Below, piece by piece: positions 8,387-16,437 of a stretch of 47,647 nucleotides of DNA; position 1 is the stretch's first letter, and the number at the start of each line of letters is the position of its first letter. The DNA lies in NCBI RefSeq assembly GCF_000429925.1, contig NZ_KE386987.1, positions 1 through 47,647 on the forward strand, written 5' to 3'. Source of the DNA: Desulfatirhabdium butyrativorans DSM 18734. GTDB lineage: Bacteria > Desulfobacterota > Desulfobacteria > Desulfobacterales > Desulfatirhabdiaceae. A program made the translations under genes and the position numbers. The notes under the pieces were generated by a model. It was not told the origin of the DNA and did no database searches. It saw only the letters and a program-made list of their open reading frames with translations.

Positions 8387-8617
8387 ATGGAGCATCGTGA
8401 ATTTATATCGCTTGCAGAACCTTTACCTCTGGAAATGAAAATCGAATTGATTGAAAGGCTGCTGAAAAGCATAACCCCTTCTGAACCGGCAATTGATCCG
8501 TTATGGGCGGATGAAGCTGAAAGGCGGATTGCCGAATTGAATGCAGGGACTGTCAGATAAATTCCCGGTGAAGAGGTGTTCAAAGCGATCGCTGGCCCTC
8601 TGACTTCGGGAATTTAA
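8387..8617 (+). pseudogene. Addiction-module antitoxin (PF09720-like), interrupted by a stop
   Basis: A start ATG with AGGAG six bases upstream (8376-8380) opens a 57-residue frame of the putative addiction-module component family: a helical start with KIELIERLLKSI, then PLWADEAERRIAELNAGTV. Family members continue with a GEEVF segment. Here TAA at 8558-8560 cuts the frame, and the same frame then reads IPGEEVFKAIAG to a second stop at 8615-8617. The conserved tail is therefore present in DNA but not translated. No RelE/ParE-type toxin follows, so this is an orphan, decayed antitoxin. It is too short to be found by length-limited ORF searches. Confidence 0.62.
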
Positions 8618-8656
8618 CCTTCACAATCTGAATTTATAATGACTTCAGTGTGATAA

Positions 8657-8680
8657 GGGGTGTCGCCCGGGCGACACCCC
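8657..8680. repeat. Perfect 24-bp palindrome
   Basis: GGGGTGTCGCCC is followed directly by its own reverse complement, giving 12-bp arms with no spacer. There is no T-run on either side. It could be a strong hairpin, a protein-binding site or a REP-like unit. Confidence 0.6.
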
Positions 8681-8924
8681 CCTTGCCGCCGAAAACACCG
8701 AAGCTGAGGCGACTCATGCTGTATCTCCACGGATTCGGCTCTGTGGCCGAGTTTGGTCCCAGAGCGCATGGTGCTCAGGACCGCCTTTTATCTTTTGCCC
8801 GAGACACTACCGGGCATAAGAATGAATCAAAGAGGATCATCCGTCCGGTAGTTTTAGTTTTTGAGCAGCACGCGGGCCTTTCGAAAACGGCTCAACCCAG
8901 GGAGTGAAGGGGAGAATCTTGCAG

Positions 8925-8946
8925 GAGTATCGGTGCACCGATACTC
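8925..8946. repeat. Perfect 22-bp palindrome
   Basis: GAGTATCGGTG and CACCGATACTC are exact reverse complements with no spacer. ATTAACCTTTTG follows on the plus strand, so a weak terminator is possible; the full dyad symmetry also fits an operator for a dimeric regulator. Confidence 0.55.
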
Positions 8947-9110
8947 ATTAACCTTTTGATATATCAAGGATTTTAGTATGGTAATCCAAAATTTTCGAAA
9001 TATGACGGAATGGAATTGGCCAAGGCTGCTTTCTCTCCCTGTGAATGGATGAATTTTGGGCTCTTTTTCACCGGAAGAAATGGCGCCAATTCAGGCCGGA
9101 AATAACAGGA

Positions 9111-9126
9111 CCGAGCTCCGGCTCGG
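9111..9126 (-). terminator. Possible weak terminator of the ABC transporter gene
   Basis: CCGAGC-TCCG-GCTCGG forms a 6-bp GC stem about 30 bp beyond the stop of the minus-strand ABC gene. On that strand it is followed by a loosely T-rich stretch (TCCTGTTATTT), so its strength is doubtful. Confidence 0.35.
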
Positions 9127-9155
9127 ATCGGGCCAAAAACAAGGACCCCCTTCCG

Positions 9156-11105
9156 TCATCCGTTGCCGATCTCCGCTTGATATTCGTTCGCAGGGAGCAG
9201 CCGCCACTGGTCCTGAGCCTTCAGTTCCAGCACCCGGTCATGGTATTTCAGGATGCTGGCGCGGTGCCCCACGCTGATGAAATGAATGCCGCGTTTTTTC
9301 AGTTCTTCGTACAGCAGGGTCTCGGTTGGAACGTCCAGTGCGCTGGTGGCCTCATCCAGTACGGCAAAACCCGGATGATTGAGCAGCAGGCGTGCAAAGG
9401 CCAGGCGCTGCTGTTCCCCGAGCGATAAGACGTCCGCCCAGTCCAGTTCGACATCGAAACCGCCGACACGATCGGCCAGCGATTCCAGACGAACGGTCTG
9501 CAGCATCTGCTGCAAGGCATCATCCGGAATGTTGTTGTGAAATCGGGGGTACAGTAACTGATTGCGCAGGGAACCGATGAGCATGTACGGTCGCTGCGGC
9601 AGGAAAAAAATATCCGACAACTCCGGACGCCTCACCACCCCTTCCCCTCTGGTCCAAAGCCCGGCGATGGCTCTGAGCAGCGAGCTTTTGCCGATACCGC
9701 TCTGCCCTACGATTACCAGCGTTTCCTCGCGGCGCAGGCGCACCGTCAGGTCGCGGATCAGCAGGCGCTGGCCGTTTGGCGTCAGGAGGGTGACACGCTC
9801 CAGTTCGAATCGGTCAGCGGGTTCCGAGGCGATGCCGGAAACGATTTGCTGGGAGGAGGCAATGGCGTCGGTAAACGTTGATAGCCGTTCGATGCCTGCA
9901 GCGAAATTGGTCAATTGCTCGATCTGGGACACGATGAGCGACAGGGCTGCATACACCTGGGTGAAGGCGAAATTGGCCTGAACCATGTCGCCGTATTCGA
10001 TGCTTCCCCTGAAATAGAGCGGAAACAGAACCAGATACGGCAGCACCACCGGCAGATAGCTGTAGGCCGTCGTGAAAAAGGAAAGATTCCGCTGCCAGCC
10101 GATCAGGAGCCCGAAATTTTTCAATACGTTCCGAAAACGCTCCGAAATATGCCCCAACTCCGGTTTTTCTCCCTGGTAGAAGGCGATGGATTCGGCGTTG
10201 TTCCGCACATGAATGAGCGAATACCGGAAATCCGCCTCGTAGCGGAGCTGATTGAAATTCAAGCGTACCAGACGCCGTCCCATCAACACCGTCAATGTCG
10301 TTCCCACAGCGGAATAACCCAGCACGACGCAGACCAGCAGCACCGATTTCGACCAGAGAATGCCGGTGAAGGAGATGATGTCCATGAGCGAGCCGAGGAT
10401 GATCAGCAGAAAGGTCAGGGAGGTCCGGGTAAATGATCGGATGTCTTCCATCATCCGCTGGTCGGGGTTGTCGATCTCGGAGTTCGTCTCGATGTTGTAG
10501 TATGCGCGATTCTTGAAATAATTTTCGAGGAAGGTTCCGGTCATCCATTCCCGCCACCGCATGCCCATATAGTTTTGCACGTAACTGTAGAATGCGACGA
10601 TCGGGATACCGATCAGAAAACCCGAGAAATATAGGGCGATGAACAGATAGGCCATCTCCTGGTTTTTCTGCACCAGGGAATTGGTGAAATAATTGCCGAT
10701 ATAGCTGAAGGCGACATTGATGCCGGTCACCGAAAGGGACAGCAGCAGGACGACGGCCAGAAGGGTCCATGCCTGCCGGTGATTTCTCAGATGGGTTCTG
10801 AGGGTGAAAAAGGCTCCCGCCGGAACCAGCAGCGCGGCGATCGGCAACAGCAAGGCTTTGGAATGAAACATGGCGCTGATGATGGCGTGCAGCCCGGCAT
10901 CGACTTTGGCGGTCAGCTCCGGAGCGATGGCATGGCCAGCAAGGACAATACAAGCCACCACGAAAAACAGCAGGCCGAAGAGAAATATCAGCAGAAGGAT
11001 CATCAGCATCAGCGTCAGATAGCCACCGCCTTGAATCGTCGGGAAAAAATACGGTTGGGCGATCCGTACAAATCGTCTCCAAAGGGATGGGCGTTTTGGT
11101 TCCAT
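9156..11105 (-). CDS. ABC transporter, fused permease/ATPase (SbmA/BacA-ABCD-like)
   Basis: A 649-residue half-transporter of the inner membrane: an N-terminal membrane domain with about six helices, then an ATPase domain. Walker A is GQSGIGKS (about residue 465), the signature region is LSLGEQQR and Walker B is FAVLDEATSALD. The membrane domain, including RWREWMTGTFLENYF and a DNPDQRMMEDI motif, is typical of the SbmA/BacA and peroxisomal ABCD group. Relatives with a fused ATPase move vitamin B12, peptides or fatty-acyl compounds; the substrate here is unknown. The start at MEPKRPS is chosen because sequence upstream in frame does not look like family protein. It stands alone, divergent from the toxin-antitoxin pair. 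Confidence 0.85.
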   Translation of the reverse strand: MEPKRPSLWRRFVRIAQPYFFPTIQGGGYLTLMLMILLLIFLFGLLFFVVACIVLAGHAIAPELTAKVDAGLHAIISAMFHSKALLLPIAALLVPAGAFFTLRTHLRNHRQAWTLLAVVLLLSLSVTGINVAFSYIGNYFTNSLVQKNQEMAYLFIALYFSGFLIGIPIVAFYSYVQNYMGMRWREWMTGTFLENYFKNRAYYNIETNSEIDNPDQRMMEDIRSFTRTSLTFLLIILGSLMDIISFTGILWSKSVLLVCVVLGYSAVGTTLTVLMGRRLVRLNFNQLRYEADFRYSLIHVRNNAESIAFYQGEKPELGHISERFRNVLKNFGLLIGWQRNLSFFTTAYSYLPVVLPYLVLFPLYFRGSIEYGDMVQANFAFTQVYAALSLIVSQIEQLTNFAAGIERLSTFTDAIASSQQIVSGIASEPADRFELERVTLLTPNGQRLLIRDLTVRLRREETLVIVGQSGIGKSSLLRAIAGLWTRGEGVVRRPELSDIFFLPQRPYMLIGSLRNQLLYPRFHNNIPDDALQQMLQTVRLESLADRVGGFDVELDWADVLSLGEQQRLAFARLLLNHPGFAVLDEATSALDVPTETLLYEELKKRGIHFISVGHRASILKYHDRVLELKAQDQWRLLPANEYQAEIGNG

Positions 11106-11561
11106 GAGGATTGTGCCTTTGAAAAAGTTGCGAAAAACGATGATGTTCGTGCGCAGACGAAAGCCGTGATTCCCGGCGGTCGAATCGTCCGCATGATTTC
11201 GGGCGCCGGTCTTCACCGGGCACCGCTTTTGGGAGCCGTATGGTAAAGGATTTTCGGTAGGCCATCAAGTTGAACCGATCATCCTGTTGTAATTTCAGCC
11301 CGCATTCAAGCGGATATCTTTTTCAGCTTCCCTGTGATGCGATTCGATCTACTCAATTACTGTTCCGTTGCTTTTTGAACGTCGGTGCAGTAGCCATTTC
11401 CCTGACTTCTCGGAATGCCGTTTCCGTCAATCCGCCGATGGTTTGCTTTTTATTTGGCACGATGGACTTCGTTTATACACCGAGCACGAAGACAGTAGCG
11501 TTTTTGTGCAGCGGAGGCTATACTACATCGAATTCAATCACTTCTCTCTACGGAGGCAAGG
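11106..11561. other. Intergenic region between the ABC gene and the Doc module
   Basis: This should carry divergent promoters. A TATACT hexamer at 11519-11524, about 40 bp before the antitoxin start, could be a -10 box, but no matching -35 is seen. A strong ribosome site (GGAGG, 11552-11556) precedes the antitoxin. Plus-strand frames here show no family resemblance. Confidence 0.4.
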
Positions 11562-11756
11562 ATGAGCAACATAACGATCTCGCTACCGGAGGACAGCCTG
11601 TTGAAGCTCAAGGAAATGGCGGCCGGTCTTGGAACAACCCCAGAAGAGCTCCTGAGGGCCAGTATTGAAGATATACTCGGGAGGCCAGAGGAATTTCAAG
11701 AGACATTGGACTACGTGCTCAGGAAGAACGAAGAACTCTATCGAAGGCTGGCTTGA
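11562..11756 (+). CDS. Antitoxin of a Doc-type toxin-antitoxin pair
   Basis: A 64-residue protein opening with a short strand (NITISLPEDSLLKLKE) and helices, the pattern of a ribbon-helix-helix DNA-binding fold. The acidic C-terminal helix should wrap the toxin. A strong GGAGG site lies just upstream. Its TGA overlaps the toxin's ATG by one base, so the two are translationally coupled. In this class the antitoxin neutralises the Fic-fold toxin and represses its own promoter; the latter is family knowledge, not visible here. Confidence 0.75.
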   Translation: MSNITISLPEDSLLKLKEMAAGLGTTPEELLRASIEDILGRPEEFQETLDYVLRKNEELYRRLA

Positions 11757-12142
11757 TGCGCTACATCAGCTTGCGCCAAGTCTTGGAAATCCACCGTCGC
11801 GTCATCGAGCAGTCAGGCGGTAGTCCCGGAATCCTGAACCTTGGAGCACTCGAATCTGCCATCCATCAGCCACGGATGATCTTTGGGGGGCACGAGCTAT
11901 ATCCTACGCTGGCTGAAAAGGCATCGGCTCTTGCTTTCTCGATCATAGGCAACCATCCATTCATAGACGGGAATAAGCGCACCGGTCATGCGGTGATGGA
12001 AGTGTTTGTCATCATGAACGGCTATGAGATATGGGCTTCAGTAGATGATTCGGAAAAGGTCATCCTCCGCGTAGCATCAGGGAAGATGGGGCGAGAGGAA
12101 TTCACTGACTGGATTGAAGCTCATCAGCATCCTTTGAAATAG
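11756..12142 (+). CDS. doc: Doc-family (Fic fold) toxin
   Basis: A 128-residue protein of the Doc family. Doc of phage P1 phosphorylates EF-Tu and halts translation. The Fic signature is intact: HPFIDGNKRTG at residues 67-77, with catalytic His67, Asp71 and the NKR phosphate-binding loop. The N-terminal YISLRQVLEIHRRVI and the PGILNLGALESAI segment are typical of the family. The ATG at 11756 shares a base with the antitoxin stop; a TTG one codon earlier is less likely. Nothing suggests inactivation. A copy of the dispersed intergenic repeat begins 12 bp after the stop. Confidence 0.85.
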   Translation: MRYISLRQVLEIHRRVIEQSGGSPGILNLGALESAIHQPRMIFGGHELYPTLAEKASALAFSIIGNHPFIDGNKRTGHAVMEVFVIMNGYEIWASVDDSEKVILRVASGKMGREEFTDWIEAHQHPLK

Positions 12143-12153
12143 TTGTGGCTATA

Positions 12154-12228
12154 TAGTGCCTGAACGAAATACCTTTATTCGGGGCAACACGCCGCCTGCG
12201 GGCAGGCAATTTTGCGATACAGCGTGAA
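12154..12228 (-). repeat. Dispersed intergenic repeat, copy A
   Basis: It begins TAGTGCCTGAACG, the reverse of the family's 3' end, and continues through ATTCGGGGCAAC and GCCTGCGGGCAGGCAAT. It is close to the reverse complement of copy F (46755-46873). Confidence 0.6.
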
Positions 12229-12353
12229 ATCCTGCGGAACACAGGACAGCCGCCCGATATCGTAAGGGCCTGGCGGATCCGGGCCGTCCAGAAAAGCCGA
12301 ATCCAATGAATGAGGGGGTTATATCTTGTTTCTCTTTGAGACCGCCTGACCCA

Positions 12354-12372
12354 ATCACGCCTTTGGCGTGAT
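12354..12372. repeat. Hairpin ATCACGCC-TTT-GGCGTGAT
   Basis: A perfect 8-bp stem with a TTT loop, flanked by CCGCC and GGCGG that can extend the pairing. It lies between convergent genes and may end transcription, although no T-run follows. Confidence 0.45.
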
Positions 12373-12379
12373 CTCCGGC

Positions 12380-12435
12380 GGCTTCAGACAAGTTCCCGCT
12401 GCATCGCAAAACAGCCTGCCACCGGCTCAATTCAG
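12380..12435 (+). repeat. Dispersed intergenic repeat, 5' half (copy G)
   Basis: GGCTTCAGACAAGTTCCC, ATCGCAAAACAGCCTG and CCGGCTCA recur in the same order as in copy C (36672-36757). The 3' half of the element is absent or diverged. Confidence 0.6.
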
Positions 12436-12514
12436 CCCGGGGTTGCCTCGGGCAATGAGCAGGGACTGCAACAGGGTCGGGTGCCATCTGCCGCGTAAAA
12501 CCACTCCTCCGAAA

Positions 12515-12544
12515 GTCGGCAGTGGGCAGTGGGCAGTCGGCAGC
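12515..12544 (+). repeat. CAGTGGG heptamer array
   Basis: GTCGG is followed by CAGTGGG CAGTGGG CAGTCGG CAG. The same unit appears at 16401-16437 (opposite strand) and 25708-25728. Confidence 0.6.
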
Positions 12545-12651
12545 ACCGTATGTCTGCTGTCATGCCGCCATATTCCTTAAAAAGCCGCGCTGGAGACTTT
12601 CATTCAGCGGGGCGCAGCTCCACTACATGGGCGATTCCTGTGGGGCAGGTT

Positions 12652-14472
12652 TCAACCCTGCCATCCGGCTTCGAGACGCCCCATGGCTTCCAGTCCGTAC
12701 AACGCGGACAACGGATATCGCCGCATCGTTGGCGCCAGCGCGTCGGCAAGCGTTTTGGCCTTTTGCTTCCATTCGGGATCTTCCGTCAGTTGATACAACG
12801 TAACGAAGTTGTTCAGCATGGTGGATTGGATCGACGGGATGGCGCCGTCTTCAGCGCTCAGGGGGCGAATCGGAAGCTCCAGGTGATCTTTCCCAACGGT
12901 GTGAAACAGCTCGGTCGGCCCGCTCCGAAAACGGTCTTCCATGAGCCTGGTGTGGTGGAGCGCCTTGGCCAGAGAGTCGCTGTTTCCGGTTGCCCGGTAT
13001 AGACCCAGAAGGGCTGCGATCCATTGGGCATAGTCGTTTCCCATGGCTGGAATGCCTCGATTGCCCTGAAACCAGCGATGGACAAGCAGACCCGATTCAT
13101 CGCGCATGTTCTGCTCGATCCAGGCTGCGGCGGTAGAGGCGCAGCGGGCGTAGGTTTCTTCCTGGAGCACCCGCGCCGCCATGGCAAGGGCCTGAATCAT
13201 CATCCCGTTCCAGTCCAGAAGGATTTTTTCATCCCGCAAGGGCCTTATCCGGGTGGAGCGGGCTTCATAGAGGCGGGAACGGAGGCCTTCCCATTCCGCC
13301 AGCATGTCGGCTGCGCTTTGCCCGTATTGCCTTGCCCACTGTTCGAGAGGTATTCTCAGATACAGGATGTTCGCCCCTGTCGGTGTCCCGGTGGCTTCAT
13401 CCAGGTAATTGCCTTCCGCCCGGACATCGAAAATGACCGCCCATTTATCGGCGTCCGATCCAAGCGTTCTCTGGAACTCGGCCAGTGACCAGGTGTAAAA
13501 ACGCCCTTCTTCTCCTTCGCTGTCCGCGTCCTCGGCGCTGAAAAACGGACCTTCCGGGCTTCTCAAATCCCGCAGGACGTAGGTCAAGATATCCTTGGCC
13601 GTCTGAGCGAAGAAAGGATCTTTCGTATGCAGGTGCGCCTGGAGATAGGCCATGGCGATCCATGCCTGATCGGTCAGCATTTTTTCGAAATGCGGCACCA
13701 GCCATTGGTTGTCTGTGGCGTATCGGTGGAAGCCGAACCCCACATGGTCCCAGATTCCGCCGTGGCGCATGGCCCTGAGCGTCTTGTCGACCGCAGGCAG
13801 GATGCTGTCTTTCCGGTTTTGTTGCTGCAGCAGAAAGCTGATGCGGTGAGGCGTCGGGAATTTCGGTGCAGGCTCGAAGCCCCCATGAACCGGGTCGAAT
13901 CGCTGCAGCAGTTGATCTGCAGCCTGATGGGCGAGCGAGCCGGAAAAAGCTTCTGGTTGTGGCATGGCAAACAGCGGTTCGAGATGGGATTTCATCTGGC
14001 CGGCGGCTGTCATCAGCCTGCTGCGTTCCTGTTTCCACAACCGATCGATCTGGTTGCTCAGATCGACGATGCCGAGTCTTCCGAACCGGGTCGTTTTGGG
14101 GATATAGGTGGCCGCAAAGAACGGCAGCAGCTCATGCGTCAGAAAGACCGAAAGGGGCCAGCCTCCGCTTCCGGTGATCAGTTGGCAGGCGGCCATATAC
14201 AGCGCATCGATATCGGGACGCTCTTCACGATCCACCTTCACACACACGAAGACATCGTTCAATTTTTCAGCGATTCCGATATCCTCAAACGATTCATGGG
14301 CCATGACATGACACCAGTGGCATGTGGCATAGCCGATCGAAAGGAAAATCGGCTTGTCCGTTTCTCTGGCAACACGAAATGCCTCCTCTCCCCAGGGGCG
14401 CCAGTCCACCGGGTTGGAGGCATGCTGCAGCAGATACGGGCTATGGGAATGGATCAGGTGATTGGTATTCAT
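12652..14472 (-). CDS. DUF255 thioredoxin-fold protein (YyaL/SPATA20-like)
   Basis: A 606-residue cytoplasmic protein with an N-terminal thioredoxin-like domain and a long C-terminal helical barrel resembling glycan-processing (alpha/alpha)6 enzymes. Diagnostic motifs are [14 protein letters not shown] at the start, [14 protein letters not shown] (redox pair Cys51/Cys54), [10 protein letters not shown], and [10 protein letters not shown]. The biochemical role of this widespread family is not settled. The start ATG is preceded by AGGAGG (on the minus strand), so it is secure. It heads a stretch of the window dense in thiol-redox genes. Confidence 0.88.
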   Translation of the reverse strand: MNTNHLIHSHSPYLLQHASNPVDWRPWGEEAFRVARETDKPIFLSIGYATCHWCHVMAHESFEDIGIAEKLNDVFVCVKVDREERPDIDALYMAACQLITGSGGWPLSVFLTHELLPFFAATYIPKTTRFGRLGIVDLSNQIDRLWKQERSRLMTAAGQMKSHLEPLFAMPQPEAFSGSLAHQAADQLLQRFDPVHGGFEPAPKFPTPHRISFLLQQQNRKDSILPAVDKTLRAMRHGGIWDHVGFGFHRYATDNQWLVPHFEKMLTDQAWIAMAYLQAHLHTKDPFFAQTAKDILTYVLRDLRSPEGPFFSAEDADSEGEEGRFYTWSLAEFQRTLGSDADKWAVIFDVRAEGNYLDEATGTPTGANILYLRIPLEQWARQYGQSAADMLAEWEGLRSRLYEARSTRIRPLRDEKILLDWNGMMIQALAMAARVLQEETYARCASTAAAWIEQNMRDESGLLVHRWFQGNRGIPAMGNDYAQWIAALLGLYRATGNSDSLAKALHHTRLMEDRFRSGPTELFHTVGKDHLELPIRPLSAEDGAIPSIQSTMLNNFVTLYQLTEDPEWKQKAKTLADALAPTMRRYPLSALYGLEAMGRLEAGWQG

Positions 14473-14548
14473 GGGATGTCCCTCCTTTCTGGAGGCGGAA
14501 GATTCTCTGATGGGGCGCCTGAGGGGGAAATCCTTTTTTGGGCCAGCG

Positions 14549-14605
14549 CGTCGCCTGCCCTTTGACCCATGCCGGGCATAAAACGGGGTTTCCGTTCAGA
14601 CACTA
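14549..14605 (+). repeat. Dispersed intergenic repeat, copy B
   Basis: TCGCCTGCCCTTTG resembles copy D, and AAACGGGGTTTCCGTTCAGA followed by CACTA is the family's 3' end. The central CCGGCTCAGG part is diverged. Confidence 0.58.
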
Positions 14606-14755
14606 CAAACGTTTCTGTATGTTCAACATGCATCCTGTTGGAAAAGGTTAGGGCCGACTTTCCAAAATACAAGGGCGACCTTTTCCGGTTGTTGTGCTTG
14701 CAATCGGCTCTTTCCTGAATTATGTTGGCGAATAAAGGATTCAGATGCGCCAACT

Positions 14756-14835
14756 CCCTCTCGTTGTGGGAGAGGGTTGAGGGAATGTTTTGAATTCACA
14801 CGATCCCCATCCCGACCTCCCCCGCTGGGGGGAGG
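14756..14835. repeat. Pair of hairpins of a common intergenic repeat type
   Basis: CCCTCTC-7 nt-GAGAGGG (14756-14776) and CCTCCCCC-GCTG-GGGGGAGG (14816-14835) lie 39 bp apart. Translated on the minus strand they give phrases such as PLPQREG and PPSGGGR, seen widely in spurious proteins from proteobacterial genomes, which marks this as a widespread repeat rather than a gene. Confidence 0.55.
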
Positions 14836-14888
14836 ATGTGCTTTGATTACGTTCAAAGCATAACCACTTCCATGGAAAGGATACGACG

Positions 14889-15140
14889 ATGACACCTCCC
14901 GTCAAGCTGTACACGTTGAGCACATGCTCCCACTGCAAATCCACCAAGAAGCTGCTGGCCGATTGCACGATCCAGTATGATTTCGTCGATGTCGATCTCC
15001 TGCAGGGTGAAGAGCGGTCGGCCATTCTGGAAGACGTCAAGAAATTCAATCCGAAATGCTCTTTCCCGACCATCATCATCGGCGATAAGGTCATTGTCGG
15101 TTACAAGGAAAAGGAAATCAAGGAGGCGCTGGGGCTCTGA
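14889..15140 (+). CDS. Glutaredoxin-family protein
   Basis: An 83-residue thioredoxin-fold protein with the redox motif CSHC (Cys13, Cys16), the conserved cis-Pro loop FPTIII and the C-terminal GY-KEKEI stretch of glutaredoxin/NrdH-like proteins. It ends one base into the following ATG, so it is co-translated with the FTR-like catalytic subunit. I infer that the partner, or a thioredoxin system, reduces it, coupling low-potential electron donors to protein dithiols. GGAAAGGA upstream of the ATG is an adequate ribosome site. Confidence 0.85.
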   Translation: MTPPVKLYTLSTCSHCKSTKKLLADCTIQYDFVDVDLLQGEERSAILEDVKKFNPKCSFPTIIIGDKVIVGYKEKEIKEALGL

Positions 15141-15472
15141 TGGATGTGCAAGAACTCTATGAAATGCTGAAGAAGGCTCAGGAGCCAAAAGGATATTATT
15201 TCCCGGCGGATCGAAGCTGGGTCGATGGTCTGCTGAAGGGGCTTCTGAAAAACAAGGAACGATACGGTTACATGGTTTGCCCCTGCAGGCTGGCTTCGGG
15301 GGACAAGGAGAAGGACAGGGACATTATCTGTCCCTGCGCCTATCGCGCCGAAGACGTTGCGGAATACGGCAGTTGCTATTGCAACCTGTATGTTTCCAAG
15401 GAATGGCTGGAAGGAACGATCCCGAAACAGTATGTTCCGGAGCGCAGACCGGTCGAAAAAATGTTTGCCTGA
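15140..15472 (+). CDS. Ferredoxin:thioredoxin reductase-like catalytic (beta) subunit
   Basis: A 110-residue protein with the three cysteine pairs of FTR-beta: CPC (47, 49), CPC (64, 66) and CYC (79, 81). In plant and cyanobacterial FTR these hold a 4Fe-4S cluster and an adjacent active-site disulfide, passing electrons from ferredoxin to thioredoxin. The classical third motif is CHC; here a tyrosine replaces the histidine that lies near the cluster. No variable (alpha) subunit is nearby. The one-base overlap with the glutaredoxin gene suggests that the glutaredoxin is its client. Related proteins are known from anaerobes, including methanogens. Confidence 0.87.
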   Translation: MDVQELYEMLKKAQEPKGYYFPADRSWVDGLLKGLLKNKERYGYMVCPCRLASGDKEKDRDIICPCAYRAEDVAEYGSCYCNLYVSKEWLEGTIPKQYVPERRPVEKMFA

Positions 15473-15510
15473 TCCGGCTCGGGTCAGCCGAAAAAGGGGA
15501 TTTCCGTTGT

Positions 15511-15595
15511 GTCATTCCGGCGAAACCCCGCCCCTGGCGGGAGCAATCCATTCATTTCAAAGCGTTATGGACCCCGGCTTTCGCCGGGGTTACGA
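15511..15595. repeat. MITE-like inverted-repeat element
   Basis: The left end (GTCATTCCGGCGAAACCCC) and right end (GGCTTTCGCCGGGGTTACGA) are imperfect inverted copies. Inside are two perfect hairpins: CCCGCC-CCT-GGCGGG (15527-15541) and ACCCCGGC-TTTC-GCCGGGGT (15571-15590). The type resembles the small CGGAATGACG-ended repeats common in proteobacteria. It lies between two convergent genes and may also terminate transcription. Confidence 0.58.
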
Positions 15596-15622
15596 AAAGC
15601 GGCAGGGCAATTGGCCCCGGTC

Positions 15623-16261
15623 TCAGGGGGTTTTTGCCGGCAAGGGCCCGGCAGGTCCGTCATGGATCTGCCGCAAGGCAATGATGATGTCCTGCAGTTC
15701 CGGTCTCCGGTTGATGTCTGAAACCTGAAAATACCGGATGATGCCTGCCTTGTCGATCATGATGATGGCCCGTTCGGCCACACCGTCTGTTCTCAGAATG
15801 CCAAAGGCTGAGGCCACCGCGCCGTGCGGCCAGAAATCGGAGAGCACCGGAAACCACAGATCGCCCATCTGTCTGGTCCAGGCATAGAGGGTGGGCAGAT
15901 TGTCCACGCTGATGCCGAGCAGAACCGCATCGTTTTCCGCGAAGACTTCCTTCAGAAGATTGTACCCCGGCCACTGATCCGAGCAGACCGGTGTCCAGGC
16001 GGCAGGAACGAAGGAAAGCACGACGATTTTCTTGCCTTTGAACTGGCTCAGTTGAATCGTCTCTCCCGAGATCGCCTTCAGGGTGAAATCCGGCGCCGGA
16101 TCTCCGATCTTGAGTTTCGGGACGCTGTCTGTCGCCTTGAGCTGCCCCGGATTGTAGATCGTATCCTTGAACGCTTCGGATGTCGCCCAGCCGGATGGCT
16201 GTGCGAACAGGACAAAACCGAGGACGATGAGCAGCGTTGCGTTTCGCCATTTTCTGGTCAT
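15623..16261 (-). CDS. Exported peroxiredoxin (AhpC/TSA family), 1-Cys type
   Basis: A 212-residue protein with an N-terminal signal peptide (basic MTRKWRN, hydrophobic core, likely cleavage near residue 28) and an AhpC/TSA domain. The active-site region FVPAAWTPVCSDQ has the peroxidatic Cys93 and conserved Thr90, and the GDPAPDFTL opening is typical. I see no other cysteine in the mature chain, so an external thiol must recycle it. The start at 16261 has AAGGAGAG in front of it on the minus strand; the frame stays open further upstream but reads through a repeat there. It probably detoxifies peroxides in the periplasm and may be paired with the TlpA-like protein encoded just upstream. Confidence 0.85.
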   Translation of the reverse strand: MTRKWRNATLLIVLGFVLFAQPSGWATSEAFKDTIYNPGQLKATDSVPKLKIGDPAPDFTLKAISGETIQLSQFKGKKIVVLSFVPAAWTPVCSDQWPGYNLLKEVFAENDAVLLGISVDNLPTLYAWTRQMGDLWFPVLSDFWPHGAVASAFGILRTDGVAERAIIMIDKAGIIRYFQVSDINRRPELQDIIIALRQIHDGPAGPLPAKTP

Positions 16262-16400
16262 GTTATTCTCTCCTTGGATGAAGTAGACCATCATTGATGG
16301 TTTCGTAATCTGTCTTCCCAGCCCCGATTTTCCGTTATTGCCGGGCCTGAGCATGGTGTGGGTCGCCGCCGCCCGGAAGATGAAAACAGGCCAAAAAGTC

Positions 16401-16437
16401 ACTCCCGACTGCCCACTGCCCACTACCTACTGCCCAC
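16401..16437 (-). repeat. CAGTGGG-type heptamer array overlapping a gene end
   Basis: On the minus strand it reads GTGGGCAGTAGGTAGTGGGC followed by AGTGGGCAGTCGGGAGT. The array spans the stop codon of the TlpA-like gene (TAG, 16423-16425) and encodes that protein's last residues. Confidence 0.6.

Larger units (their letters stand above)
8618..9155. other. Gene-free stretch with two perfect palindromes
   Basis: I see no gene with recognisable content. A frame of 85 codons at 8650-8907 (+) resembles no family I know and is judged spurious. The palindromes at 8657-8680 and 8925-8946 are the only clear structures, plus a small hairpin at 9111-9126 next to the ABC gene's stop. Confidence 0.5.
12143..12651. 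other. Repeat-rich intergenic region
   Basis: No gene is seen. The stretch contains a minus-oriented copy of the dispersed repeat (12154-12228), a hairpin (12354-12372), the 5' half of another copy (12380-12435) and a CAGTGGG array (12515-12544). It looks like a landing site for repeats between convergent genes. Confidence 0.55.
14473..14888. other. Intergenic region with repeats
   Basis: This divergent space between the DUF255 gene and the glutaredoxin gene contains repeat copy B and a pair of hairpins (14756-14835). Promoters for both genes should be here, but I cannot place them with confidence. Confidence 0.45.

Noticed and set aside
8650-8907. Plus-strand frame of 85 codons in the gap before the ABC gene
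   Set aside because: No family resemblance, begins inside a palindrome and lacks a ribosome site.
9814-11268. Open frame of 484 codons on the minus strand overlapping the ABC transporter gene
   Set aside because: Same strand but another frame of a gene with intact Walker motifs; Arg/Pro/His-rich translation typical of out-of-frame high-GC DNA.
13627-14565. Open frame of 312 codons on the plus strand opposite the DUF255 gene
   Set aside because: Shadow of a well-recognised minus-strand gene; no conserved motif in the translation.
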